64,000 bases of DNA from NCBI GenBank assembly GCA_036268775.1, contig DATATM010000024.1:62001-126000 (forward strand). Reading direction: 5' to 3'. Position numbers and translations under genes: made by a program. The notes under the pieces are model-generated. The model was not told the origin of the DNA and did no database searches. It saw only the letters and a list, made by a program, of their open reading frames with translations. This document shows, in pieces, positions 15,440-24,599 of the stretch. Numbering within the stretch: the first letter of the stretch is position 1; the number at the start of each line of letters is the position of its first letter. The DNA is from DASZIT01 sp036268775 (GTDB lineage Bacteria > Actinomycetota > Acidimicrobiia > Acidimicrobiales > RAAP-2).

Positions 15440-16702
15440 ATGCCTTCGACTCCCACTCCCCCGACGCCTGATCAACCCGGGGTCACCGCCGGTGGCTCGA
15501 CGGCCACCGGCTCGGCCACCGGGACATCAGAACCGGAAGCGGTAGCGCCGGAATTGGGCGGCCCCAACGCCGACGCTTCGACGGGCCGGCCCGCGGGGCC
15601 CCGACGAGCCCCGATCAACCTCTCCGGTCTTCCCTGGCTGCGGTTGCCGCGCCAACCCATGCTCCGCCATCTCCTCTTCGGTGCGGTGGCCGGGTTGGGG
15701 TTCTACTTCCTCACCTCGTCACTGAGTGCCTTCGACAATTTCCGGGTCGGCGAGATCGCCCTCTACACCATCGCCTTGGCCGGTCTCAGCCTGCTCACCG
15801 GGACCAACGGGCAGATCTCCCTCGGCCAGGGCGCCTTCATGGCGGTGGGCGCCTACACCCTCGGGGTGCTGATGAACCACACCCAGTGGCCGCTCGAGGT
15901 CGATGTGTTGGCGGCCATCGTGCTGAGTGGTTTGGCCGGACTGGTGGTGGGCATCCCGGCCACCCGGCTGAAGGGGCCCTACCTGGCCGGCATGACCTTG
16001 ATTCTGGCCCTCGCCCTCCCCCAGATCGCCGACAAGTACTCGACCTTCTTCGGGGGTGACCAGGGACTGACGGTGACCCCACCGACGGCTCCCGGCACCA
16101 TCGATCCGCAACGCTGGTTGACCTGGATCGAGGTCGCCGGAACTATCATCGTCCTGATCCTGCTGGCCAACCTCACCCGTAGCCGGTTCGGGCGATCGTT
16201 CCGGGCGGTGCGAGACGACGAGATCGCCGCCAGCCTGTCGGGGATCCATGTGGCCCGGACCAAGGTGCTGGCCTTCACGGTGGCCGCCAGTTGCGCCGGG
16301 CTGGCCGGCGCCTTCCTCGCCTTGTCGATCGGCGTGGTCAACACCGGTGAATTCTCCCTCACCCTGTCGATCTACCTCCTGGCCGGCATGGTGCTCGGGG
16401 GGGCCGGAAGCCTGGTCGGAGCCTGGTGGGGCGGCATCGTGCTGGTGTTCATGCCCGGGTGGTCCACCTCGATCGCCAACAGCTTCAGCTTGGGCAGCGC
16501 GGTGGCAGCCAACCTGGCCCTGGTCATCTTCGGGCTCATCCTGATCGTAGTGATCATGGTGGCGCCGATGGGCATCCAGGGGGCTCTCGGATGGCTGGGC
16601 CGGCGGACGCTTTCCATGATGACGGGGACGGGACCGCCTCGGGCCACCCAGGCACCCCCCGGCCTCGCCGCCACCCCCGACAGCACGACAGGAGGTACAT
16701 GA
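15440..16702 (+). CDS. livM: ABC importer permease, LivM type
   Basis: A 420-residue permease. The first 65 residues or so form a Pro/Thr/Gly-rich cytoplasmic extension not found in short LivM proteins, then come about eight to ten membrane helices. Typical motifs are GLSLLTGTNGQISLGQGAFMAV (positions 113-134, discussed as a family hallmark) and RAVRDDEIAASLSGI followed by the C-terminal MVLGGAGSLVGAWWGG loop. The last codons contain GGAGGT and the stop overlaps an ATG of a 10-codon reading frame ahead of livK. Confidence 0.87.
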   Translation: MPSTPTPPTPDQPGVTAGGSTATGSATGTSEPEAVAPELGGPNADASTGRPAGPRRAPINLSGLPWLRLPRQPMLRHLLFGAVAGLGFYFLTSSLSAFDNFRVGEIALYTIALAGLSLLTGTNGQISLGQGAFMAVGAYTLGVLMNHTQWPLEVDVLAAIVLSGLAGLVVGIPATRLKGPYLAGMTLILALALPQIADKYSTFFGGDQGLTVTPPTAPGTIDPQRWLTWIEVAGTIIVLILLANLTRSRFGRSFRAVRDDEIAASLSGIHVARTKVLAFTVAASCAGLAGAFLALSIGVVNTGEFSLTLSIYLLAGMVLGGAGSLVGAWWGGIVLVFMPGWSTSIANSFSLGSAVAANLALVIFGLILIVVIMVAPMGIQGALGWLGRRTLSMMTGTGPPRATQAPPGLAATPDSTTGGT

Positions 16703-16788
16703 GCAACGGCCGGATCGGCATCAACCGTTGACGGTCTGGCCGTCGAGTCCAAGTTAGAGACAGATGCAACTGAGGAAAGGACCATCGC

Positions 16789-18159
16789 ATGAACAGGGAT
16801 CCACTTATGAAGAGACAACCACGACCTACCGGTCGAAGGCGGATCGGTGTCATCACCGTGGTGCTGGCCACCGCCCTGGTCGCCGCCGCCTGCAGCAGTA
16901 GCTCCAGCTCGAGCACGACCACCACGGCCGGTTCCAGCACCAACAACGGCGGAGCGACGGCGCCCGGGGTGACCGCTACCAGCATCACCATCGGGGCGAC
17001 CACGCCGCTGACCGGACCGGCCGCTCCCGGCTACGACGAGATCGCCGCGGCGTCCAACGCGGTCTTCAAGTGGGCCAACGCCACCGGCGGGGTCAACGGG
17101 CGTCAGATCAACTACATCATCAAAGACGACGCCTACAACCCGGTGAATACGGTCACCCTCACCCGGCAACTGGTCCAACAGAACAACATCTTTGCCGACG
17201 TCGGTTCCCTGGGCACGCCCACCCAAGCTGCGGTGGAGGGCTTCCTCAACACCAACAAGGTGCCCCAGCTGTTCGTGGAGTCGGGCTGCAACTGCTGGTC
17301 GCAGTCCAGCAGTCCCTGGACATTCGGCTGGCAGCCGAACTACACGGTGGAAGGCAAGATCCTCGGCCAGTACATCAATCAGAAATTCGCCGGCCAGAAG
17401 GTGGGCTACCTCTACCAGGCTGACGAGTTCGGTCAGGACTTCATCAAGGGGCTCGACGCCGAGCTTCCGGCCACCGCGGTGGTGTCGCGGCAGAACTACG
17501 ACGCCGCCACCCTCGCCGGTCCGATGAGCAACCAGATCGCCGCGTTGAAGTCCGCCGGGGCCCAAGTGGTCGCTCTGGCCACGGTGCCGGCCGCCACCGC
17601 GCTGGCGCTGCTGCCCGCCGCCTCCATCGGCTACGCGCCTCAATGGGTGACCTCCAACGTGGGCTCTGATCCTCCGACGGTTGCCGCTCTGCTGAACTCC
17701 TTCTCCAAGGGCGCGGCGGGGGCATCGCTCCTCAACGGGATGATCTCGGATGCCTACGCACCGCCGGAGGCCGACACCTCCAACGCTTGGATCCAGGCCA
17801 TCCAGAAGGTTCTCACCAAGTACGACCCAGGGGCGCCGCTGGATGGCAACACCGAATATGGGGTCGCCCTCGGCTACACCTTCATCCAGGCGCTGGAGAA
17901 GGCGGGCCCGAACCTCACCCGGGCCGGCATCGTCTCCGCCATCGAGTCGAACGGATCCAAATTCGTGACCGCGGGTCTGGTGCCGCTCACCTACTCCAAG
18001 AGCGTTCACTTCGGGTACTCCGGAGCTCAACTGGTCACCATCAACAATGGTGCGGCGACCACCATGGGCCCGATCTTGACGACGACCATCAACGGTCCCA
18101 TCAAGACATTTACCGGTGCGAGCACACCACCACCAGCCTCGATGCTCAACATCTCCTAA
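16789..18159 (+). CDS. livK: ABC importer substrate-binding lipoprotein, LivK type
   Basis: A 456-residue periplasmic-binding-type lipoprotein. A signal peptide ends in the lipobox VAAAC at about Cys36, a Ser/Thr linker follows, and from about residue 65 the Peripla_BP_6 fold is clear (ITIGATTPLTGPAAPG, then ANATGGVNGRQINYIIKDDAYNP). It captures the substrate outside the membrane and delivers it to LivH/LivM. The unusual ESGCNCW motif brings two cysteines together near the ligand cleft. An AAAGGA site precedes the ATG; a second ATG seven codons later is possible. It lies at the end of the operon, 86 bp after livM. Confidence 0.87.
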   Translation: MNRDPLMKRQPRPTGRRRIGVITVVLATALVAAACSSSSSSSTTTTAGSSTNNGGATAPGVTATSITIGATTPLTGPAAPGYDEIAAASNAVFKWANATGGVNGRQINYIIKDDAYNPVNTVTLTRQLVQQNNIFADVGSLGTPTQAAVEGFLNTNKVPQLFVESGCNCWSQSSSPWTFGWQPNYTVEGKILGQYINQKFAGQKVGYLYQADEFGQDFIKGLDAELPATAVVSRQNYDAATLAGPMSNQIAALKSAGAQVVALATVPAATALALLPAASIGYAPQWVTSNVGSDPPTVAALLNSFSKGAAGASLLNGMISDAYAPPEADTSNAWIQAIQKVLTKYDPGAPLDGNTEYGVALGYTFIQALEKAGPNLTRAGIVSAIESNGSKFVTAGLVPLTYSKSVHFGYSGAQLVTINNGAATTMGPILTTTINGPIKTFTGASTPPPASMLNIS

Positions 18160-18193
18160 CCAGCGGCCGGCTCTGGTCCTAGCCGAACCGAGC

Positions 18194-18210
18194 CGAGCCG
18201 TTCCGGCTCG
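18194..18210 (+). terminator. Hairpin after the ABC importer operon
   Basis: CGAGCCG and CGGCTCG form a perfect 7-bp stem around a TTC loop, 35 bp after the livK stop and before the convergent trpD gene. There is no T-run, which is usual for GC-rich actinomycetes. Confidence 0.4.
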
Positions 18211-18292
18211 TCACCTCGGACGGTGGGGACGTTCTCCGAAAGGAGGCGACCCCGCCGATCGGGGTGGCGGCCTTCATCCCTACCCCCGAGGG

Positions 18293-19390
18293 TCACTCCT
18301 CGGTGGCGGACGCCTCCTGGGTGACTCGCACCAGCGCGTCGAGAACCTGGGAAGCCCGCCCGTCGTCGATCACCGTGCAGGCCAGGGCCACCCCGCTCGG
18401 GAAGTCGCGGGCTTGCCCGATTACCACCAGCGCGGCGGCGGCATTCAGCACCGCAATGTCCCGGTGGGGGGACGGGTCCCCGGCCACCACCCGACGGATG
18501 GCCTCGGCATTGACGGCGGCGTCCCCTCCCCGCAGGTCGTCGAGCGTGGCCGGGGCGAAGCCCAGCTCGGCCGGATCCACCCGGAAGGTGGTCATCTCGT
18601 ACTCAGTGCCACTGCCGGTCAGGTTCCGCCGGAGCTCGTGGACGGTGGAGGGTCCGGTGGTACTCAGCTCGTCGAGGCCGTCGTCGCCGTAGACGATCAT
18701 GGCCCGCTCGGCCTGGTTGGCGGCCAGGACGCCGAGCATCTTGTCCGCCATCGAGCGGTCACTGACCCCCACCACCTGGTAGCGGGCCCGCCCCGGATTG
18801 GCCAACGGCCCGAGGAAGTTGAAGACCGTGGGTACGCCCAGCTCCTTGCGGACCGGTCCGGCGTAGCGCATGGCGGGATGAAACCGGGGGGCGAAGCAGA
18901 ACCCCATCCCTACCTCCTCGATGCAGCGGACCACCCCCTCGGGGCCGAGGTCGGCCACCACTCCCAGGGCTTCGAGGACATCGGCCGCCCCCACTGCCGA
19001 CGACGACGCCCGTCCGCCGTGCTTGCACACCTTGGCCCCGGTGGCGGCCACCACCAGCGCGGCGATGGTGGAGACGTTGATGCTGCGCAGCCGGTCACCG
19101 CCGGTGCCGCAGGTGTCGATGACGTCCACCCCGGTAGGGAGGGGCAACGGCACCCCCAGGGAGACCATGGCCCGCACGAAGCCGGTCATCTCCTCCACCG
19201 ACTCCCCCTTCGCCCGCAGGGCGATCAGCAACGCGGCGATCTGGGTCGGCAAGGCCTGACCCGACCACACCTCGCCGAGCACCGACTCCGCCTCGTCGGC
19301 GGTCAGCGACGTCCCGGCCACCAGTCGGCTGAGGACCCCGGGCCACCCGCCCAGGTCCTCGAAGTCCAGCGGCACCGTCAGTCCCACCAC
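18293..19390 (-). CDS. trpD: Anthranilate phosphoribosyltransferase
   Basis: A 365-residue enzyme that joins anthranilate and phosphoribosyl pyrophosphate in tryptophan synthesis. The PRPP-binding motif CGTGGDRLRSINVST, the KHGGRASSSAVGAADVLEALG block and NFLGPLANP are intact, and the length is normal. The GTG start overlaps the end of the acyl-CoA dehydrogenase gene by 13 nt; in-frame GTG codons at 19387 and 19375 are alternatives. No other trp gene is nearby, so it is a stand-alone trpD. The family can include paralogues with other substrates, but the active-site motifs here fit TrpD. Confidence 0.88.
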   Translation of the reverse strand: MVGLTVPLDFEDLGGWPGVLSRLVAGTSLTADEAESVLGEVWSGQALPTQIAALLIALRAKGESVEEMTGFVRAMVSLGVPLPLPTGVDVIDTCGTGGDRLRSINVSTIAALVVAATGAKVCKHGGRASSSAVGAADVLEALGVVADLGPEGVVRCIEEVGMGFCFAPRFHPAMRYAGPVRKELGVPTVFNFLGPLANPGRARYQVVGVSDRSMADKMLGVLAANQAERAMIVYGDDGLDELSTTGPSTVHELRRNLTGSGTEYEMTTFRVDPAELGFAPATLDDLRGGDAAVNAEAIRRVVAGDPSPHRDIAVLNAAAALVVIGQARDFPSGVALACTVIDDGRASQVLDALVRVTQEASATEE

Positions 19391-20553
19391 AGGTCATGGG
19401 CCAGCACGCCCCGGGCGATCAGCCCCAGTTGCACCTGCGAGGTCCCTTCCACGATGGTCAACTGACGGGCGTCGCGGTACCAGAGCTCGGTCGGATGGTC
19501 TTCCATGTAGCCGGCCGCCCCCAGCAGCTGCACGGCCAGCCCGGAGGCCCGCACCGCCAGCTCGGTGGCGAAGTACTTGGCCATGGACAGGAAGGGCACG
19601 TACTCCTTGGTGAACTTGCCCTGGTCGGCCAGCCAGGCCGACCGGTAGGTCAGCAGGCGGGCCGCCTCGATGTCCACCGCCACCTTGGCGATCTCCCACT
19701 GGATCCCCTGGAAGTCGGCGATCACCCCGCCGAAGGCCTCCCGCTGCTGCACATAGTCGGTGGCGTACATGAGAGCGCCCTCGGCCAGCCCGATTCCCCG
19801 CGCCGCCACGATCGGCCGCATGGCGTTGAGGCCGAGCATGGCCAGCCGGAACCCTCCCACTTCACCGATCACGTTCTCGGCCGGGACCCTCGCGTTGTCG
19901 AGCACCAGTTCCCCGGTGTCCACCCCGTGGACCCCCATCTTGTGGTCGGTGCGACCGACCGAGACGCCTTCCCAGTTGCGCTCCACGATGAAGGCGGTGA
20001 TCGAATCGTGTTGTCGGGAGGACGGGTCGCCGGTCTTGGCGAACACCGTGTACCAGTCGGCCTCCCGGACCCCGGACATCCAGCACTTCGTACCGGAGAG
20101 GATCCAGCCACCCGACGCGTCGGGGTCAGGGATGGCCTTGGTCCGCATGCCAGCCACGTCACTGCCGGCCTGGGCCTCCGACAGCCCGAAGGCGGCCCGC
20201 ACCTCCCCGGTGGCGATCCCCGGCAGGTACCGCTTCTTCTGATCGTCGTTGCCGGCGATGAGGACGGGCCCGACCGGTAGCCGGGTGAGCAGCAGCATCA
20301 GCGCCGCCGAGTTGGAGTACTTGGCCACCTCTTCGATGGCGATGGTGAGGCCGAGGATCCCGGCCCCGGAGCCGCCCAGTTCGGTGGGAAGGCACAGACC
20401 CAGCAGGTCGGCATCACGGAAGGCGTCGAAGATGTCCTGGGGGTACTCGCTGGTGGCGTCGATCTCCCGGGCCCGCGGCTTGATCTTGTCCTGGGCCAGG
20501 CGGCGCACGCTTTCCTGGAGGGCGGTCAGTTCGGGAGAGAGGTCGAAGTCCAC
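19378..20553 (-). CDS. Acyl-CoA dehydrogenase
   Basis: A 391-residue FAD enzyme that introduces the alpha-beta double bond in acyl-CoA thioesters. All three domains are present: an N-terminal helical domain, the middle domain with AFGLSEAQAGSDVAGMRT and WILSGTKCWMSG, and a C-terminal helical domain with RQLTIVEGTSQVQLGLIAR, where the Glu of VEGT is the expected catalytic base. Chain-length preference cannot be told. The GTG start has a TAGCCT box 8 nt upstream. It overlaps trpD downstream, so the two may share an mRNA although their pathways are unrelated. Confidence 0.87.
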   Translation of the reverse strand: MDFDLSPELTALQESVRRLAQDKIKPRAREIDATSEYPQDIFDAFRDADLLGLCLPTELGGSGAGILGLTIAIEEVAKYSNSAALMLLLTRLPVGPVLIAGNDDQKKRYLPGIATGEVRAAFGLSEAQAGSDVAGMRTKAIPDPDASGGWILSGTKCWMSGVREADWYTVFAKTGDPSSRQHDSITAFIVERNWEGVSVGRTDHKMGVHGVDTGELVLDNARVPAENVIGEVGGFRLAMLGLNAMRPIVAARGIGLAEGALMYATDYVQQREAFGGVIADFQGIQWEIAKVAVDIEAARLLTYRSAWLADQGKFTKEYVPFLSMAKYFATELAVRASGLAVQLLGAAGYMEDHPTELWYRDARQLTIVEGTSQVQLGLIARGVLAHDLWWD

Positions 20554-20561
20554 GGTCGCCG

Positions 20562-20567
20562 AGGCTA
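20562..20567 (-). promoter_or_regulatory. -10 box TAGCCT for the acyl-CoA dehydrogenase gene
   Basis: On the minus strand TAGCCT ends 8 nt before GTG 20553, with no Shine-Dalgarno sequence. Confidence 0.4.
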
Positions 20568-20658
20568 CCTGAGGCTCACCCGGGCGCCGGTTGAGCCCAT
20601 CACCGGGTTGGCCGGGGCGACGGGGGGAGAGTCCCCGGAGCGGTCCGAGAAGCCGGGT

Positions 20659-21246
20659 TCAGCTGCCGGTGGGCGAGGGGGCGATCTCCCCCCGGCCAGC
20701 CTCCTGGAGGTCGGCCGGCAGCGTCACCTTGGCGGCATGAGCCACTACCTGGAGCTGGGTGCGCCACTCGATGATGGCCAAGCGCTGGGCGTTCTGGGTG
20801 TCGGGGAGATCGTCGAAGCTGCTGTTGGGGAGGGCGGCGGCCAGCACGCTCAAATAGTTGTCCTGCAGGTAGTAGGTGTTGGCATAAGGAGCGTTCAACT
20901 TCCAGAGGACGGGGTTGGCCGGGTCGATGGCCTCGGCGGCCACCACGTAACTGGCGAAGCGTTGCTCGAGGGCGGACATCTGGTCGCCGGCGGCTTGCGG
21001 GGTGATGGTGTGGGCCCGGAATCCGTCGAGGATCGGGTCAGCCCCCAACAGGAGCTGGTTCACGCCGAGTCGCACCGGCTCGACTCGCGCGACATAGGCC
21101 CGAATCTCGGCCGCCGATGGCATCCCGGCTCCTCCCGATCCATTGGCCGAGGAGGAGGCGCTGGCGGCGTTCCCGCATCCGGCCAGCACTGAGGCCAACC
21201 CGACGATCACCATCCCGGCAATGCGCCTCCGGCTCCAGCCTGGCAT
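20659..21246 (-). CDS. Putative lipoprotein, unknown function
   Basis: A 195-residue lipoprotein. The signal peptide ends in the lipobox VLAGC at Cys24, followed by a Ser/Ala/Gly linker. The rest is predicted mostly helical (EIRAYVARVEPVRLGVNQLL, YLSVLAAAL, QRLAIIEWRTQLQVVAHAAKV). I recognise no family. GGGGAG lies immediately upstream of the ATG. It follows the PF03640-like gene on the same strand and may be co-transcribed with it. Confidence 0.65.
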   Translation of the reverse strand: MPGWSRRRIAGMVIVGLASVLAGCGNAASASSSANGSGGAGMPSAAEIRAYVARVEPVRLGVNQLLLGADPILDGFRAHTITPQAAGDQMSALEQRFASYVVAAEAIDPANPVLWKLNAPYANTYYLQDNYLSVLAAALPNSSFDDLPDTQNAQRLAIIEWRTQLQVVAHAAKVTLPADLQEAGRGEIAPSPTGS

Positions 21247-21332
21247 CGCTCCCCTGTCCTCCCGCCCGCGACGGCGACGTCAGGCCGTGGCCCGAGCGGC
21301 GCTACCGCTCGACGGGCCACCGATCGCTTGGC

Positions 21333-22211
21333 TCAATACCCGTAGCCCATGGTGGTCGGCGTGGTGGTCGCCGGTGGCGCCGTCGTCGGAGGACTGGTGG
21401 GCGGCGGGCTGGTGGCGGGGGGCGAGGTGGCCGGCGGGGAGGTCGGTGCCGGGTTCGTCGCGGCCGGCGGCTGCGCCGCGGTGGTCGGGGTGATCGCCGG
21501 CGTGGAGGGCGCCTGGCTGGTGGTGCTGGTCGACCCGGCCACCGGTGCGGCGGTGGCGGTGGGTGCCGCCGCCGGGGTGACCGACGGGGTCACGACGAAC
21601 CACGCCCCCAGCACACCCTGCCCGGCGGTGGAGCCGGCCGTCTTGTCCGCGCTGTAGGTATAGAGGGGCGAGCCGTTGTAGGTGACCTGGGTCGTCCCAT
21701 CCGCCCGCAGGGAGGTGCCGAAGACCCCCACCATGCCGTTCGCCCCGGTCGGCTTGGCGCCGGCGCCCACGGTGAAGGGGGGCCAGAGCTGAGCACAGGC
21801 TCCGGTGCAGGCGCTCTGCCCGTTCTTGTCGGCGGTGAAGCGATAGAGGGTGGCTCCGGCCGGGTTCACCAGGATCGTCCCCAAGGTGGCGCTCATCGTC
21901 GACCGGATGACTGTCGCCGATGCTGTCGTCCCGGTGCTGGCCTTCGATGCGGCACTGGTCTTGTTGGCCACCGCCGACGGCGACGCTGAACAGGCGGCGG
22001 CGATCAGGCCCACCGCCAGCACCGCGCCGACCATCAGGCGGCGAGAACCCCGGCCGCCGAAGCAGGGTGCCGGGCGTTCCGGGCCCGCCGGCGGCGGCTG
22101 GACGGCGGCCACCCCAGCCGCCCCGGACGGGCCCGCAGGCCAGACCCCGCCGCCCCTCGGTTTTCCGTCGGACGAAGCCCGGCTCCCCAGGTGTCGATTC
22201 CCATCGGTCAT
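21333..22211 (-). CDS. Membrane-anchored COG4315/PF03640 repeat protein
   Basis: A 292-residue protein with two copies of the short beta repeat of PF03640 (secreted repeats of unknown function): LVNPAGATLYRFTADKNG with SACTGACAQLWPPF, and VTYNGSPLYTYSADKT with GAWFVVTP. A hydrophobic segment at about 59-73 ends in IAAAC, which looks like a lipobox but comes after a roughly 58-residue Pro/Gly-rich N-terminus. The GGAGG site 8 nt before ATG 22211 supports the long form; if the start were ATG 22034 it would be a normal lipoprotein. The C-terminal 75 residues are a Pro/Thr/Ala-rich tail typical of wall-spanning segments. Confidence 0.75.
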   Translation of the reverse strand: MTDGNRHLGSRASSDGKPRGGGVWPAGPSGAAGVAAVQPPPAGPERPAPCFGGRGSRRLMVGAVLAVGLIAAACSASPSAVANKTSAASKASTGTTASATVIRSTMSATLGTILVNPAGATLYRFTADKNGQSACTGACAQLWPPFTVGAGAKPTGANGMVGVFGTSLRADGTTQVTYNGSPLYTYSADKTAGSTAGQGVLGAWFVVTPSVTPAAAPTATAAPVAGSTSTTSQAPSTPAITPTTAAQPPAATNPAPTSPPATSPPATSPPPTSPPTTAPPATTTPTTMGYGY

Positions 22212-22390
22212 GGTGTGGTCCTCCGTGGTGGCTGCAGGTCCTCGGATATTGAGTTCCGGGTATGACTACGGGCGGGACGGGCCCGATGTTCACCGGATCG
22301 GCCAACCAGAGCCCCGGGGACGATCACCAGCGACGTTCGATCCGACTGGCGGACGGTTCACATCTGGCCGATTTCGGGTAGAACGGGAAG

Positions 22391-23263
22391 ATGCCGAATC
22401 AGAACGCCATCGCCAATCCCATCGCCCAGTCAGGGACCTTCGAGCTGGGGGATCTGACCGTCCACCGCCTCGGCTTCGGAGCCATGCGGATCACCGGACC
22501 CGGTATCTGGGGCGAACCCGCCGATCGTGCCGAGTGCGTCCGCGTCCTCCGCCGGGCGGTCGAGCTCGGCGTCGATCTCATCGACACCGCCGACTCCTAC
22601 GGCCCGGAGGTCAGCGAAGACATCATCCGCGAAGCGCTCCACCCCTATCCCGAGGGGTTGGTCATCGCCACCAAGGCCGGCTTGGTCCGCACCGGGCCCA
22701 ATGATTGGTGGCCGGTGGGGCGCCCGGAGTATCTGCGTCAGGAGTGCGAGATGAGCCTGCGTCGACTCGGTGTCGATCAGATCGATCTCTTCCAACTCCA
22801 CCGCATCGACGCCAAGGTCCCGGCAGAAGAGCAGTTCGGGTTGCTGGCTGATCTCGTCTCCGAGGGCAAGGTCCGCCAGGTGGGGCTGTCGGAGGTGTCG
22901 GTCAACGAGATCAAGGCCGCCCAGGCGACGGTGCCGCTGGTCAGTGTCCAGAACCTCTACAACCTCACCAACCGGCAGTCAGAGGCCGTGCTCGACTACT
23001 GCGAGTCGCAGAGTCTTGGGTTCATCCCCTGGGCGCCCATCGCCTCCGGCAACCTGGCCAAGCCGGGCGGCGCGGTAGACCAGATCGCCAATGCCACCGG
23101 GGCGACCGCATCGCAGGTGGCGCTGGCCTGGCTGCTTCACCGCTCGCCGGTGATGCTGCCCATCCCCGGCACGTCGTCGGTCGGTCACCTGGAAGAGAAC
23201 TGTGGGGGCGCCACCGTGGAGTTGAGCGACGAGCAGGTGAAAACGCTGTCCGAGGCCAGGTAA
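22391..23263 (+). CDS. Aldo/keto reductase
   Basis: A 290-residue NAD(P)H-dependent reductase with the (beta/alpha)8 AKR fold. The tetrad can be seen: Asp and Tyr in LIDTADSYG, Lys in VIATKAG, His in LFQLHRID. The C-terminal cofactor-binding part shows PIPGTSSVGHLEEN. The substrate is unknown; the sequence style is that of the AKR11/13-like bacterial groups. GGGAAG stands directly before the ATG. It is divergent from the PF03640 gene and convergent with the P450 gene. Confidence 0.87.
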   Translation: MPNQNAIANPIAQSGTFELGDLTVHRLGFGAMRITGPGIWGEPADRAECVRVLRRAVELGVDLIDTADSYGPEVSEDIIREALHPYPEGLVIATKAGLVRTGPNDWWPVGRPEYLRQECEMSLRRLGVDQIDLFQLHRIDAKVPAEEQFGLLADLVSEGKVRQVGLSEVSVNEIKAAQATVPLVSVQNLYNLTNRQSEAVLDYCESQSLGFIPWAPIASGNLAKPGGAVDQIANATGATASQVALAWLLHRSPVMLPIPGTSSVGHLEENCGGATVELSDEQVKTLSEAR

Positions 23264-23279
23264 CGCCGGCGGAAGCTCC

Positions 23280-23299
23280 AGCCGAGAGCCGATTCGGCT
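23280..23299. terminator. Hairpin between convergent AKR and P450 genes
   Basis: AGCCGA and TCGGCT form a 6-bp stem with an 8-nt loop in the 84-bp gap between two convergent genes. Its position suggests a bidirectional terminator; no T-run is present. Confidence 0.35.
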
Positions 23300-23347
23300 G
23301 CCGATCGGTCGGTTAGGTGGTCGGAAAGCAGAAGGCGGAGGGGCGAA

Positions 23348-24586
23348 TTACGAACTCGCCGTGCCGAAGACCATTGGAGCTGATCGGACCCCGGCAATCA
23401 CCGGTGACGCCGTCCGGATGACCGGGCCGACTGGCTCCACCGATCCGAAACGGGCCAGTAGCTCCTCGAGGACGATCCTCCCCTCCAGGCGGGCGAGCAC
23501 GGCCCCGATGCAGAAGTGAGCGCCGAACCCGAAGGCCAGATGCGGGTTGGGGTCGCGTCCGCCGTCGAAGCGGTCCCCGGTCGAGCCGAACACCGCTTCG
23601 TCCCGATTGGCGGAGGCGTACAACATCAGCACCGGGTCACCCTCGGAGATCTCCTGATCACCCACCACTGCATCCCGGGTGGCGGTTCGCATGAAAGCCA
23701 CCACCGGCGTCGTCCAGCGGAGCATCTCCTCGGTGGCGATGGCCAAGGCCCGGGGGGCCGACTCCTCCACCCGGGTGCGCAGTGCCGCCCACTCTCCCGG
23801 CGTCTCGGCCAACCCCAACAGGCCCCCCGACATCATGTTCCGGGTGGTCTCGTTGCCGGCCACCAGCAGCTGAACCAGGAACATGGCGAGTTCGGCGTCG
23901 GAGAGGCGGTCACCGTCGATCTCGGCCGCCGCCAACTCGGAGATGATGTCCTGGCCCGGTGACGCCCGGCGATCGGCGGCCGCCGCCAATAGGTAGTGGA
24001 CCATCTCCGTGCTCAGCGCCTGACGCTCCTCTTCCGGCCAGTCGGTGGCGCCGGGAATCACGGCTTCGGACCATCGGAAGAACCGGGGCCACTCATCGTC
24101 GGGCACCCCGAGGAGATCGCTGATGACCTGCAGCGGCAGGGGAACCGCCAACTCCGCCACGATGTCCACGGGCACTCCCGGTTCGAGCCGATCCACCAGG
24201 GTGCGGGTCCGAGCCCGAATCCCGTCCTCCAGCCCCCGCATGAACTTGGGTCGGAAACCGGGCTGCACCAGTGACCGGTACCGGGTGTGGTCGGGCGGAT
24301 CGGTGTGCATCATCGTCGGTGGCGTCGGGTACTCGCTGCCGATCTCGAAGACCATGATCCCCTTCTTCGAACAGAAGGTCTCCGGGTCCCGGGAGACAGC
24401 GGTGACGTCGGCGTGGCGGCTGACCACCCAAAAGCCGAGCGTGGGGTTGCGGGCAACCGGCGCTTCCGCCCGAAGCCGGGCATAGAGCGGGAACGGGTCG
24501 CCGGCATAGAAGTCCGGATCGAGGAGCGGAGCGGTGAGGTCGGCAGGGTCGACCGTGGGGCCGGCCGCCGAAGTGGCTGAAGTCAC
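23348..24586 (-). CDS. Cytochrome P450
   Basis: A 412-residue soluble bacterial P450 monooxygenase. The heme-thiolate loop FGFGAHFCIG gives Cys359, the I-helix oxygen-activation motif is AGNETT, and the K-helix ExxR is in EEMLRW. In overall pattern (HTDPPDHTRYRSLVQPGF, the conserved HxxxR region) it resembles actinobacterial steroid/lipid P450s such as the CYP125/CYP142 clan, but the substrate is inference. No ferredoxin gene is adjacent. It is followed upstream by a cupin gene in the same orientation, 13 bp apart. Confidence 0.88.
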   Translation of the reverse strand: MTSATSAAGPTVDPADLTAPLLDPDFYAGDPFPLYARLRAEAPVARNPTLGFWVVSRHADVTAVSRDPETFCSKKGIMVFEIGSEYPTPPTMMHTDPPDHTRYRSLVQPGFRPKFMRGLEDGIRARTRTLVDRLEPGVPVDIVAELAVPLPLQVISDLLGVPDDEWPRFFRWSEAVIPGATDWPEEERQALSTEMVHYLLAAAADRRASPGQDIISELAAAEIDGDRLSDAELAMFLVQLLVAGNETTRNMMSGGLLGLAETPGEWAALRTRVEESAPRALAIATEEMLRWTTPVVAFMRTATRDAVVGDQEISEGDPVLMLYASANRDEAVFGSTGDRFDGGRDPNPHLAFGFGAHFCIGAVLARLEGRIVLEELLARFGSVEPVGPVIRTASPVIAGVRSAPMVFGTASS

Positions 24587-24599
24587 CTGAGCTGCCGAT

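Noticed and set aside
16372..18030. 552-codon minus-strand frame opposite livM/livK
   Set aside because: Antisense to two clear genes, low-complexity Gly/Arg sequence, no recognisable motif.
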